Source: JBIOXB01 sp050732395 (GTDB taxonomy: Bacteria; Zhuqueibacterota; Zhuqueibacteria; Zhuqueibacterales; Zhuqueibacteraceae). From it: 64,000 nt of DNA. Both the position numbers and the translations under genes were made by a program. Shown in pieces: positions 49,955 through 59,274 of this stretch (positions are counted from its first letter, which is position 1; every line of letters begins with the position of its first letter). The notes under the pieces were generated by a model, which was given only the letters and a program-made list of their open reading frames with translations, was not told where the DNA came from and made no database searches. The stretch covers positions 76,517 through 140,516 of the forward strand of contig JBOHQX010000404.1 of assembly GCA_050732395.1 (NCBI GenBank). Direction: 5' to 3'.

Positions 49955-50950
49955 ATGGAGCCGCTGCAAGTTTTTGTCTTGGCGTTGGCGTTGCTGATCA
50001 TCATGTTGGTGGTGCGCGGCTTGCGCATCGTCCAGCAGGCAGAAGTGGTCATTATCGAGCGCTTGGGCCGTTATCAGGGCACACTGACCAGCGGTGTGAA
50101 CATTATCTGGCCTTTCGTTGACAAGCCGCGCAAGATCAGTTGGCGATTTGTCCGGCAGGACGTCGGTGGCGGCCCGCCAATCGTCATTCAACAGAACGTC
50201 GAACGCATCGATCTCCGCGAAACCGTCTATGATTTCCCGCGCCAGAACGTGATTACGCAGGATAACGTACAAATTGAAATCAATGCCCTGCTTTATTTCC
50301 AAATCACCGATCCCGTGAAAGCGGTGTATGAAATCTCCAATTTGCCGGACGCGATTGAAAAACTGACGCAAACCACGCTGCGCAACATCATCGGCGAGCT
50401 GACGCTCGATCAAACGTTGACGAGCCGTGACACCATCAACCGCAAGCTGCGCCTGGTGCTGGATGAAGCGGCGGACAAGTGGGGCGTAAAAGTGAATCGC
50501 GTAGAATTGCAGGACATCTTGCCGCCACCGGATATTCGCAACGCGATGGAAAAGCAAATGCGCGCCGAGCGTGACAAGCGCGCCACCGTGCTGGATGCGG
50601 AAGGGCAGAAGCAATCCGCGATATTGCAGGCCGAAGGCAGGCGCCAGGCGCAAATCACGGAAGCAGAGGGCTCGAAGCAAGCGGAGATTTTAAAAGCCGA
50701 TGGCGAAGCCGCGGCGATCGAGCGTGTGGCCAATGCCGAAGCTGAGGCCATTCGCGCCGTTGCCGACGCCGTGCGCGCAACCAAAGCCGATCCCACGCAA
50801 TATCTCATCGCGATGAAATACATCGAAGCATTGCGCGAGATGGTACAAGGCAACGGTTCGAGAGTGATATACATGCCTTATGAGGCGACGGGCATTCTTT
50901 CGGCGGTGGGAGGAATTCGGGATTTGTTGAAGCAAGCGGAGGTAAAATAA
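49955..50950 (+). CDS. SPFH/stomatin-type membrane protein (QmcA-like)
   Basis: 331 residues. An N-terminal membrane helix (LQVFVLALALLIIMLVVRGL) leads to the band-7 domain: VIIERLGRYQGTLTSGVNII, DLRETVYDFPRQNVITQDNV, NALLYFQITDPVKAVYEISN and RLVLDEAADKWGVKVNRVELQDI. It is followed by an Ala/Glu-rich coiled coil (about 195-255; EGQKQSAILQAEGRRQAQIT). Such proteins form large membrane microdomain scaffolds with NfeD partners. The pair is co-oriented and almost certainly an operon. Confidence 0.95.
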   Translation: MEPLQVFVLALALLIIMLVVRGLRIVQQAEVVIIERLGRYQGTLTSGVNIIWPFVDKPRKISWRFVRQDVGGGPPIVIQQNVERIDLRETVYDFPRQNVITQDNVQIEINALLYFQITDPVKAVYEISNLPDAIEKLTQTTLRNIIGELTLDQTLTSRDTINRKLRLVLDEAADKWGVKVNRVELQDILPPPDIRNAMEKQMRAERDKRATVLDAEGQKQSAILQAEGRRQAQITEAEGSKQAEILKADGEAAAIERVANAEAEAIRAVADAVRATKADPTQYLIAMKYIEALREMVQGNGSRVIYMPYEATGILSAVGGIRDLLKQAEVK

Positions 50951-50987
50951 TAAGAAAGTAGTGAGAGCAGGCGAAGGTACCCTGCAA

Positions 50988-52541
50988 TCAACGCATCATG
51001 TGTTTATACTCCATTTGCGTCTCAAAAACCTCCTTGAACAACCCATCCTTCTGCTGCGCCCCCCAAATTTCTATTCCGATCTCCTGATCCGAGGTCAGAT
51101 GCAGAGCCGTTTTCCCGCCTTTTTTTTCGCAATGCAATTCCTGAATACGCTGGCCGTGGCTGCGGTCCAGGCCGTCGGCGACGCGCAGAATGCCGGCTAA
51201 TTTCAAGACCAGTTTTTGATCCGCCCTGCTGAGCTGCGCGAATTCAACGTGGCGCTTGCTCGGTTCCGCGCGACGATGGTAGCGCGCGAGGTTTGCAATA
51301 ATGGCGATCTCCCGGGGAGAAAACCCCACCAACGGCGAATGAATGATCAAATGGTAGCTGTGCTTATGGTGCCGCGCATAGTTGATGAAATAGCCGATGT
51401 CGTGCAGAATGCTCGCGGCTTCCAATAAATCCCGTTCATAAGCAATTTGATTCTCACTCGGGCGGAGCAGTTGATCATAAATACTCAGCGCCAGGCTGGT
51501 GACGTGCAGCGAGTGCGGCGCTTCGAAACGGCAGGATTCGGCAAAGGTGCGCACACTTTCGCGCCGGCCGGCGGACACGGGCTTCTGGAAAAGGTTCTTG
51601 CGACGCCCCGATGAGGAGCCGGCGATCATATCGAGAATCAAGCCCTCGCGAATGCCGCGCGCACTCACGCGCAAGGTGTTGATCTTGAGAATCTTCATGA
51701 CTTGATTCACGACGGTCATGCCGGCGATGATGATGTCTGCACGCTCGGGATTCAAGCCGGGCAGCTTGCGGCGCTCCTTGAGCGATTTGTGCCGCAGGGC
51801 ATCGAGCACGTGCATCACTTGCGCGCGGTTCAATTCGTAGCCGTGCACGCCGGTGTATTTCTCTCCCTGCATGGCCTTGTGCAGCTCCGCTATCGTCGTA
51901 ACGGTGCCGCCGGAGCCGATCAGGATCTGCGCGCTGGGCTCTCCGGCGGCGCGAATCGGAAGCAGCATTTTCTTGACGAATCTGCGCAGCGCCTTGTACT
52001 CCGCTTCGCTGATCGGATCCCGCCGCAGAAATTTTTCGGTCAAGCGCACCGCGCCGAGCTCGAGACAATGAATTTTCTCCACGTGCGGCCCGCGCGCGGA
52101 GATGATCGCGGCGCTGCCGCCGCCAAGGTCCAACCCGAAAAAATGCTGATTGCCGAGATCGAAATGATGCAAAATGCTGAGAAAAGCCAGGCGGGCTTCT
52201 TCTTCGCCGGAAATGACTTTGACTTTGAGGCCGGTTTCCTCTTCCACGCGTTGCAGAAATAATTCGCGGTTTTTGGCTTCGCGCACGGCGCTGGTGGCGA
52301 TGGCTTGAATCTTTTCCGCCCCAAACCCTCGCGCAATATCCGTCATGCGCTGCAAGGCGCGAATCGTGCGCTGCATTGCCGCCGCCGGCAAGCTGCGGCT
52401 CCTCGCCATGCCCTCGCCGATGCGCGTGGACTCCTTTTCATCATCGAGCACGCGAAAATTGCTTTCACCGTCGACTTCGACGATGATCGAACGGGTGGAA
52501 TTGGAGCCGATGTCGATGGCTGCAAGACGCCGAGCTTCCAT
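50988..52541 (-). CDS. Ppx/GppA exopolyphosphatase family protein with HD domain
   Basis: 517 residues. The ASKHA ATPase-like half starts AAIDIGSNSTRSIIVEV, with ATSAVREAKNRELFLQRVEEETGLKVKVISGEEEARL, FFGLDLGGGSAAII and IGSGGTVTTIAEL. From about 330 a helical HD-type domain follows (HSLHVTSLALSIYDQLL, AASILHDIGYFINYARHHKHSYHLI), as in the long Ppx/GppA form. The family cleaves polyphosphate or pppGpp. EF-P is encoded immediately upstream (8 bases), so the two are cotranscribed. A polyphosphate kinase gene lies 4 kb away on the other strand. Confidence 0.9.
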   Translation of the reverse strand: MEARRLAAIDIGSNSTRSIIVEVDGESNFRVLDDEKESTRIGEGMARSRSLPAAAMQRTIRALQRMTDIARGFGAEKIQAIATSAVREAKNRELFLQRVEEETGLKVKVISGEEEARLAFLSILHHFDLGNQHFFGLDLGGGSAAIISARGPHVEKIHCLELGAVRLTEKFLRRDPISEAEYKALRRFVKKMLLPIRAAGEPSAQILIGSGGTVTTIAELHKAMQGEKYTGVHGYELNRAQVMHVLDALRHKSLKERRKLPGLNPERADIIIAGMTVVNQVMKILKINTLRVSARGIREGLILDMIAGSSSGRRKNLFQKPVSAGRRESVRTFAESCRFEAPHSLHVTSLALSIYDQLLRPSENQIAYERDLLEAASILHDIGYFINYARHHKHSYHLIIHSPLVGFSPREIAIIANLARYHRRAEPSKRHVEFAQLSRADQKLVLKLAGILRVADGLDRSHGQRIQELHCEKKGGKTALHLTSDQEIGIEIWGAQQKDGLFKEVFETQMEYKHMMR

Positions 52542-52549
52542 GAGTTACG

Positions 52550-53110
52550 TCAATTCACGCGTTCGAGATATTTTCCCGTGCGTGTATCAATCTTGATGCG
52601 ATCGCCCTCTTTGATGAATAGCGGCACCTGCACGGTCGTGCCGGTTTCGATTTTGGCGCTCTTGGTGATGCTCGTGGCCGTGTCACCTTTCACCGCCGGC
52701 TCGGCTTCAACGATTTCGAATTCAACGAAATAAGGCAAGTTGGCCGAAATGGCTTTGCCCTCATAGAACAGGATGCGGCAGAGATTACCCTCTTTCAAAA
52801 AGCGCTTTTGATCGCCCAGCAAATTCGCCGAAATGAAGGTCTGTTCATAGGTTTCCGTGTCCATGAAATAGAGATTGTCGTCGGAGTCGTAGAGATACTG
52901 CATGTCTTTCTCTTCGAGACGAACCTCTTCGATCTTGTCCGTCATCCGGAAAGTATGATCCACGACGCGGCCAGTCTTGGCGTGCTTGAGCTTGGTACGA
53001 ATCATCGCGCGCCAATTACCGGGGTTGAAATGCTGAAACTCGGCGACGATCCAAACGTCACCGTTATGCAAAATTGCCATGCCATTGCGAAACTCAGATA
53101 CTGCTGCCAT
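52550..53110 (-). CDS. efp: Elongation factor P with Asn at the modified-loop position
   Basis: 186 residues from ATG 53110 with AGGAG upstream; a longer in-frame start (53179) adds residues not found in EF-P. Domain I is EFRNGMAILHNGDVWIVAEFQHFNPGNWRA up to about 65. The following OB domains carry YLYDSDDNLYFMDTETYEQTFI and the final VPLFIKEGDRIKIDTRTGKYLERVN. EF-P rescues ribosomes stalled at polyproline. The loop tip where E. coli has Lys34 (PGKGQA) reads PGNWRA here, so the lysyl-modifiable residue is Asn32, with Arg34 two residues later. Modification by EpmA would not be possible at that site. Identity is otherwise clear. Confidence 0.94.
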   Translation of the reverse strand: MAAVSEFRNGMAILHNGDVWIVAEFQHFNPGNWRAMIRTKLKHAKTGRVVDHTFRMTDKIEEVRLEEKDMQYLYDSDDNLYFMDTETYEQTFISANLLGDQKRFLKEGNLCRILFYEGKAISANLPYFVEFEIVEAEPAVKGDTATSITKSAKIETGTTVQVPLFIKEGDRIKIDTRTGKYLERVN

Positions 53111-53243
53111 GAATCTTGCTCCTGATTGCAGATCCTGCGGGTAATAATTGAGAGCCGTAAGCACCTGGTGCGGTCCCAAGAAACTGCCGCCCGCGCGCCA
53201 TAAGCGCGGGGGCGGTGATGGTGATCATTACGCCCGGTTCCAT

Positions 53244-54026
53244 CTAAACGCGGCGCCGCGAACCGCCCTGCCGGCGATGGCGATAGTGACCATGGCCACG
53301 GCGCTGACGCCGGTCTTGGGATTCTTCTCGCCCAGTTTCGCTGTTGTTGGCACTTGCGCCCTGTAAATTGCGCCCAGCCTCGTGCGAGTTGGCGTGAGAG
53401 TTTTCCGTGGGGAGCGGTCGCGGCGACGGCGGTTTTGCCGGTGTGGCCACCAGGCTCACGCCCATGCGCCGCGCAACCAGCGGCACCATGAGAATCATGA
53501 ACCACGCCAGCTCTCTCAGAGGAATTGTGGAAAACACTCTTGTCGAGAAGGGGATGAAAATCGAGGCGATATACAAGAAGCTTGCTGCCCACAATGCGTG
53601 GTGCACCAGCCGCCATTGGCGTTTGGATTGGTAAACGTTGCCGGTGCGAATCATGAGCGCGATCGCGATCCCGACGATCGCGAAGCTCACGGGCAGAGCA
53701 TTTGTTGAAAACTGTTGCAGTTCGCTGGCGTCGGAAAGCAGTAACCGCAAAAAAACCGGAAGCAAAGCGATCGCGAAGGCCACGAGCATACCGAGCAAAT
53801 TGTTCGTTCTGTTTCGAAAGATGCCCACTGCGGCCATACCGCCCATCTGCCACCAAACCAGCACGTTGAACGTGAAAAATACCGCATAAATCGCCAACCC
53901 CTCTCCGAGCTGGCTGGCGGTCAAATTGGAGATCGTTCCGATGGCCAAGGCACCGGCCACCAACGTCAACCCCAATACCTCCGTGACGATGCGATGCGTC
54001 AATGAGGCTTGCGAACGTCGATCCAT
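53244..54026 (-). CDS. Multi-pass membrane protein with basic C-terminal tail
   Basis: 260 residues, ATG 54026 with AGGAG upstream. About five to six membrane helices (IVTEVLGLTLVAGALAIGTI, LAIYAVFFTFNVLVWW, LLGMLVAFAIALLPVFLRLLL, LPVSFAIVGIAIALMI, LVHHALWAASFLYIASIFI, WFMILMVPLVA). After about residue 195 comes a Pro- and Asn-rich linker and an Arg/His/Gly-rich end (RRQRRGHGHYRHRRQGGSRRR) that looks nucleic-acid or metal binding. Not a recognised family. It is upstream of efp by 133 bases. Confidence 0.6.
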   Translation of the reverse strand: MDRRSQASLTHRIVTEVLGLTLVAGALAIGTISNLTASQLGEGLAIYAVFFTFNVLVWWQMGGMAAVGIFRNRTNNLLGMLVAFAIALLPVFLRLLLSDASELQQFSTNALPVSFAIVGIAIALMIRTGNVYQSKRQWRLVHHALWAASFLYIASIFIPFSTRVFSTIPLRELAWFMILMVPLVARRMGVSLVATPAKPPSPRPLPTENSHANSHEAGRNLQGASANNSETGREESQDRRQRRGHGHYRHRRQGGSRRRV

Positions 54027-54290
54027 TTTAACTCCTGAAGCAATGGCTCAAGTTTTTTCAAACAGATGGTCTTCCCAGCTTATTTAGTGAAGAACAAATG
54101 TTCGCTTGAATTGAACTCAATCTACCGCTGAGATTTTTGCGAGGGAAATCTTTGCAGCCGGACTGATGTATTGGAAAATGCTGCATAATAAGGAAATATG
54201 TTCAGAAGTGCAAAGAAAAAATTGCAGGCCGGGAATGAACACCACCGGCGTGTATCCCCGTGAAATGACCCGGCTCTCAAACTCTCAATT

Positions 54291-55097
54291 TCACGGGCTC
54301 TTGTCGGCGAGCAAGCTCTTGTACAGCTCGGGCCGGCGATGTTGCAGGAGGGGCAGATCTTCGCGCCGGGACGCGATGATCTTCGTATCAATTTCTACGA
54401 TGATCATTTCTTCTTTACCCTTCACGGCTGACGCCCACACGCTCCCCTCCGGACCGGCGATGATACTGCCGCCGGCGCATTGAAAATGATCGGCGTCCAA
54501 GAGTGCGTCGCTGCCGGCAACGAAGATGCCGTTGTCGATCGCGCGCGCACGCGCGCACAAGCGCCATTCTTCAACATGAGAAGACCGCCATGCACTCGCG
54601 ACCAATGCCACTTCCACCCCGGCTAGGGCGTGGATCCGGCCGACTTCGGGAAAGCGCGTATCGTAGCACAACCAAAGGCCGAAATGCGCCAGCGCGGTCT
54701 GGAAAGTCACATATTCGTTCCCGGGCTGCGCCCATTTGCATTCCGCGGCCCATAGATGCATCTTTCGATAACGCGCGAGCAGCTCGCCGTTTGCACCTAT
54801 CGCCATCAGCGCGTTATAGTTGCATTCTCCCTCTTTTTCCGGCATGCCGAGGGTGAACATGATCTTGTGCTTTTGCGCGATTTCTGCGGCGCGTTCTCTA
54901 AGCTCGCCTGAAAACGGCCGTGCCAATTCCGCCATTTGCCGCGGCCGGCAATAGCCGGTCAGGCAGCATTCCGGGAATACAACCACGGCGACGTTCTCCG
55001 CCGCGGCACGGCTGCACCAATCCGCGACTTGCGCAAAGTTGTGCTCGAGGTCACCGAGCGCGGAGCGAAATTGCACGCAGGCAAGTCGAAACTTCAT
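54291..55097 (-). CDS. Nitrilase-superfamily carbon-nitrogen hydrolase
   Basis: 268 residues, ATG 55097 with GAGGTGA upstream. The catalytic triad can be placed: Glu43 in VVVFPECCLTGY, Lys112 in ARYRKMHLW and Cys144 in GLWLCYDTRFPEVG. A size of 268 and the CYDTRFPE motif fit the omega-amidase/carbamoylase-like branches. The enzyme hydrolyses an amide or N-carbamyl bond; substrate is not predictable. It is alone, ahead of a large AT-rich gap. Confidence 0.88.
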   Translation of the reverse strand: MKFRLACVQFRSALGDLEHNFAQVADWCSRAAAENVAVVVFPECCLTGYCRPRQMAELARPFSGELRERAAEIAQKHKIMFTLGMPEKEGECNYNALMAIGANGELLARYRKMHLWAAECKWAQPGNEYVTFQTALAHFGLWLCYDTRFPEVGRIHALAGVEVALVASAWRSSHVEEWRLCARARAIDNGIFVAGSDALLDADHFQCAGGSIIAGPEGSVWASAVKGKEEMIIVEIDTKIIASRREDLPLLQHRRPELYKSLLADKSP

Positions 55098-56586
55098 GCG
55101 TCACCTCGGCAACAGCAATGAGGAGCGTAAGGCCGGTCTGAATCATTCTTGCGAAAAGCTCGGCATATGATAGGTGGTTTTTTTATAAAGCACAACTCTC
55201 GTGTGGGTGCAGCTTTCGAGCAGAAGACTGAAAACACTTTTGGCCAGGTGATCGAAGCTGCGGTACAGCCGGTTTTGCAGCAAATGGCGAGCGTGTGCGT
55301 TGGCGCTCGGTTGAGGTTGCGGCAATCTGCGCTGACGTTTTTGAATTTCATTCTCGTAACCCCGATACACTTGTTAAGAAAAATTCTCTTACTTCCCGAC
55401 TAAGCTATTATTTTTTTGTGCGCCCAAAAGCAGAGGTATTTGGCATGCGTATTGTTGAGATCAAGGCGGTCGCTATGCACGACTACTCCTTTCACGTCAT
55501 GAGAGAAAATACGACATTCGTCTTCTATTAACCTTGCCACGGACTGTATCACCTCTATTCAATTCTGCATTTTTCAAAAGCTCACATTTTGACTGGCTCA
55601 GAACGATCATATCCATGTTTGCACCTCGGGCTTTCTCGGAACACCGTGGCGCAGAAGTGCAACACATGCTTTGAGTTTGAATCGAGAACCGCATGAAGAA
55701 AACAACTACGAAGCACAAAAACTCTCCTCACAAAAAGAACCTTTTACCGGCGCAACGCAAAAGCTGGCTGAAGATCTATTCACACGTCGCCTACTTTCTG
55801 AGTGTGCTCAATCTTTTTCTCTTTCCATCGCGCGTGAATGCGGCCGGCGTGCCCGCAGGCACCCAAGCGCTGGAGCAACCATTGGTTTTGGTCTCACCGC
55901 TGATCCCGCGATACGGCTACACGAGCTACAAGGAGGCGATAGACCTGCCGGAGAGCAGCACGCGTTGCTTCCACATCTCCGCAGCGGACAGGTGCATGGC
56001 GGAACAATGCCGTGATGGTTTAACGGCCGCGGGATGCTCTCCCGGATTGACGGCGCCAGCTTCTCTTGCTCGCCCGTCTCTCGCCTCCAACCCTCCGCAA
56101 ACTCCACGCTGAAAAACGCTTATCGAATTCTTGCCCTCGCACAACTTGGTTGTACCCTCTCGCTTTTGGCGCCTGCGCTTCGAAAGATCGTCGGCATTTG
56201 CCAGTGACCCCTGCCCTTGCGGATTCGCATGTCCTGAAGCAATGTTAAGATTGTGTTAAGATTTTCCTTCCCCCGTTGCATTGAGAATCCGGTAGCTATA
56301 CATTAAACACGTGAGATTGTACGTTTCGCAGGGACGCATTTTAGGCGGCTTCCCAGTGAGGTCGCGTTGCAACCTGTACAATTGTCTCGATTACCACGCT
56401 CGCTCGAGGCGTTTCGCCAACCGCTAGAAGGTCGCTTTCATGAGAAGTTAACTTTTTGTATCTTACCACGAAGCCGGCGTTTGCGCGGGGTGACTGGCTT
56501 CACCAATTTGCGCGCGAAACATGATACTTCTGCATGTTCTCAAATCGCCACTGGAATTTGATCTAGTTCGGGACGATGGGAAAGCC
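55098..56586. other. 1.5 kb region with little coding signal between amidase and ppk
   Basis: Apart from one low-confidence frame at 55693-56112, no gene was supported. Open frames at 55149-55403 and 55295-55531 lack ribosome sites and give no family match. Composition alternates between AT-rich (55380-55600) and GC-rich (55820-56100). It may be a decayed region; no repeat or tRNA was seen. Confidence 0.5.
55693..56112 (+). CDS. Possible small exported protein, low confidence
   Basis: 139 residues. A very basic N-terminus (KKTTTKHKNSPHKKN) is followed by a hydrophobic stretch ending in an Ala-rich site (YFLSVLNLFLFPSRVNAAG), so a signal peptide or anchor is possible. The remainder is of mixed composition with four Cys and no recognised motif. 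There is no good ribosome site. It may be a chance frame. Confidence 0.3.
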   Translation: MKKTTTKHKNSPHKKNLLPAQRKSWLKIYSHVAYFLSVLNLFLFPSRVNAAGVPAGTQALEQPLVLVSPLIPRYGYTSYKEAIDLPESSTRCFHISAADRCMAEQCRDGLTAAGCSPGLTAPASLARPSLASNPPQTPR

Positions 56587-58746
56587 ATGAAAAGCGAAAC
56601 TTCTCTCTTTCTCGCCAAAGTGAATGAGCGGGAAGCGGCACCGACCCAAATATCATTCTTCAATCGCGAATTGAGCTGGCTCAGTTTTGCGCGCCGGGTG
56701 TTGGCATTGGTGGAAGATCGTAATTTGCCGTTGCTGGAGCGCGTGCGTTTTGCCGGCATTATGGGCATGCTGCACGACGAGTTTTTCATGAAGCGCGTCA
56801 GCGGTATCAAGCGCATGATCAAGCGCGGCATCGACAAGCCTTCCGCCGACGGCCTCCGGCCGGTGGATGAATTGACGGCATGCCGCAAAGAGATTCTGGA
56901 TCAAATCAGCCGCTTGGCGCGTGCCGTGCGCGACGAAATCCGGCCGGGCCTGAAGCAGGCCGGCGTTCCGATTCTCGATTATGCCGAGCTCACTAAGAAG
57001 CAAAAAGACTACTTACAGGAATATTTTCGCGCTTCGGTACATCCCATTCTCACGCCGCTGGCGGTCGATGCCGAGCACCCGTTCCCATTCATCAGCAGTC
57101 TCGGCCTCAACCTTGCCGTACAGTTTCACGAGAACAAAAAAAATCACAATCGTTTCGTACGCATTAAGGTTCCGAACAATCGCCCGCGCTGGGTGCCGCT
57201 GCCCGAACAGGCCGGATATGTACCGCTGGAGCAAGTTATCGCGGCAAATCTGGATCAGCTATTTCCCGCGGCCGAAATGGTCAAATCGCATTTCTTTCGC
57301 GTGACGCGCGGCGCCGAGGGCGACGAAACCACGGCGCAGCAGGAGCTGGAAGATCCGGATTTCGACACGCCGATGGCGCCGGGCAGCATCATCCGGCAGG
57401 TCACGAACGATCTCAAAGCACGGCGTTTCGCCGGAGTCGTGCGCTTGCAAATTGAGCCGGAGATGCCGGACAAGCTGCAAAAATGGCTGGCGATGCAATT
57501 GAATATTCAGCTCGACGATATTTATGTGACGGATGGTTGCATTGGTTTCAGCGACTTGCTCAGTTACCAAGCGGAAAACTGCGGGCACCTCAGCTATGCC
57601 CCCCACCAGCCTGAAGTCCATCCCCGGCTGCGCGAGATCAGTGCCGACAATCCGCAGACCATCTTTAGCCGCATGCGGCAAGGCGACATCCTGCTGCACC
57701 ATCCTTATCACAGTTTCGATCATTCGGTCTTGAACTTCATTCGCGCCGCGGCTGCTGACCCGCAAGTGCTGGCCATCAAGCTGACGATCTATCGGACCAA
57801 CAAAGACTCGCCCATCGTACAGGCGTTGGCGGAAGCCTCGCGTCGCGGCAAGCAGGCTGCGGTGCTGGTCGAGGTCACCGCGCGATTCGACGAAGCGCCC
57901 AACATCGCCTGGGGCCAGTTTCTCGAGCGCGAAGGCGTGCACGTCAGTTACGGCGTGCCGAAATTGAAAACGCACGTCAAGCTCGCCTTGGTTGTGCGCG
58001 AAGAACAAGGGCGCATACGCCGCTACGTTCACGTGGGCACGGGCAATTATCACACCGGTACGGCACGCGTGTACGAAGATTTTGGCTTGCTCACGTGCGA
58101 TCCGGAATTGTGCGAAGACGTTTCCGCGCTGTTCAACGAATTGACCGGTGCAACACCGTATCAAAACTATCGCAAGCTCATCGTCGCGCCCAAGAACATG
58201 CGCCAGCGCTTCGTCGAGCTGATCCGCCGCGAAATCGAGCACGCGAAAGCGGGCCGCCCCTGCGGCATCCGGGCGAAAATGAATCAGTTGCAGGATCTGG
58301 ACATGATCAAAGAGCTGTACGCCGCGAGCCAAGCAGGCGTGCCCATTACGTTGAACGTGCGCGGCTTGTGTTGCCTGCGCCCGGGCGTGCCGGGTTTGTC
58401 ACAGACCATTCGCGTGTTCAGCGTCGTGGGAAGATTCTTGGAACACAGCCGGATTTATTCTTTCATGAACGGCGGGGACACGGAATACTACATTGGATCC
58501 GCGGACTGGATGCGGCGCAATCTCGACAATCGCGTGGAAACCATCATCCCGATTCTAGACACTGAAGTGAAAAGGCAATTCGCGGAAATTCTGGCTACGT
58601 ATGATCGCGACAATTGCTCGGCATGGGATTGCCAACATGACGGCCACTACGTTCTGCGCAAGCCCGCGCCCGGCGAAGAATGCCGCGCGGTGCAGGAAAT
58701 GTTCATTCGCCTCGCACACCGCGAAGCTAAGTTCGACGAACATTGA
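56587..58746 (+). CDS. ppk: Polyphosphate kinase 1
   Basis: 719 residues from ATG 56587 (an upstream in-frame ATG at 56521 adds 22 residues). QISFFNRELSWLSFARRVL is the PPK1 start. The ATP-binding and catalytic motifs are LLHHPYHSFDHSVLNFIRAA, QVLAIKLTIYRTNKDSPI, ARFDEAPNIAWGQFLEREGV, and VHVGTGNYHTGTARVYEDFG with the phospho-His. The C-terminal phospholipase-D-like part ends IIPILDTEVKRQFAEIL. It reversibly builds polyphosphate from ATP. An exopolyphosphatase-like gene is 4 kb upstream on the other strand. Confidence 0.95.
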   Translation: MKSETSLFLAKVNEREAAPTQISFFNRELSWLSFARRVLALVEDRNLPLLERVRFAGIMGMLHDEFFMKRVSGIKRMIKRGIDKPSADGLRPVDELTACRKEILDQISRLARAVRDEIRPGLKQAGVPILDYAELTKKQKDYLQEYFRASVHPILTPLAVDAEHPFPFISSLGLNLAVQFHENKKNHNRFVRIKVPNNRPRWVPLPEQAGYVPLEQVIAANLDQLFPAAEMVKSHFFRVTRGAEGDETTAQQELEDPDFDTPMAPGSIIRQVTNDLKARRFAGVVRLQIEPEMPDKLQKWLAMQLNIQLDDIYVTDGCIGFSDLLSYQAENCGHLSYAPHQPEVHPRLREISADNPQTIFSRMRQGDILLHHPYHSFDHSVLNFIRAAAADPQVLAIKLTIYRTNKDSPIVQALAEASRRGKQAAVLVEVTARFDEAPNIAWGQFLEREGVHVSYGVPKLKTHVKLALVVREEQGRIRRYVHVGTGNYHTGTARVYEDFGLLTCDPELCEDVSALFNELTGATPYQNYRKLIVAPKNMRQRFVELIRREIEHAKAGRPCGIRAKMNQLQDLDMIKELYAASQAGVPITLNVRGLCCLRPGVPGLSQTIRVFSVVGRFLEHSRIYSFMNGGDTEYYIGSADWMRRNLDNRVETIIPILDTEVKRQFAEILATYDRDNCSAWDCQHDGHYVLRKPAPGEECRAVQEMFIRLAHREAKFDEH

Positions 58747-58912
58747 GACCGTCCGCGGGTGCATGCGACCTGAGTACTGCATGGCGCTTCCTGCCGTTTT
58801 TGTCGTGACTCTAGGCGCAAGCGGTGTAAACCAGAGGCGAAGCTCAGCCTAGAAGAGATGAAAAACGCGCAGGCAGTTTTGCCCGCAACTACCGTCGAAG
58901 CTAGCTTCCCAA

Positions 58913-59149
58913 TCACGCCTGCTCGGCTTTGGGTGCATTCATAAAATACGAAAGCGCGGCGGAAGGACATTTTTTGACCTGCTCGATAATTCTTTCCGTG
59001 CTCGCGCCTTCGGGCGTCACCCACGGGCGTTTCTCCGGATCGAATACTTCGGGCAAGCCCATGAAGCATTTTGCGGAGTGAACGCATTTGGCCGGCTGCC
59101 AGACTATGGTGACTTCGCCGTTGGTGTATTTTTTGGTGATGTTGCGCAT
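58913..59149 (-). CDS. YjdI-like divergent 4Fe-4S mono-cluster protein
   Basis: 78 residues. The Fer4_19/YjdI pattern is KKYTNGEVTIVWQPAKCVHSAKC (Cys22, Cys28), GLPEVFDPEKRPWV, and KCPSAALSYF with Cys61. Only three Cys are spaced for a cluster, as in the E. coli YjdI group; the fourth ligand may be His24 or external. It probably carries one iron-sulfur cluster for electron transfer. It stands alone between ppk and fabF. Confidence 0.85.
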   Translation of the reverse strand: MRNITKKYTNGEVTIVWQPAKCVHSAKCFMGLPEVFDPEKRPWVTPEGASTERIIEQVKKCPSAALSYFMNAPKAEQA

Positions 59150-59274
59150 GTGATACTCTTCCTATATTCTTTCTCAGTGCCGCCCTCATAAATCAACAGT
59201 GACTGCTTGTCCCTCCAGAATCCACCACGAAACGGCTTCAAATCTCCCATGCAGTGAGTTCGTTTTTTCACTCA

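Noticed and set aside
53111..53179. 23-codon N-terminal extension of EF-P
   Set aside because: AGGAG precedes ATG 53110, and EF-P proteins start a few residues before the FRNG motif.
55149..55531. Overlapping small open frames after the amidase gene
   Set aside because: They lack ribosome sites and family motifs, and differ in frame; not supported as genes.
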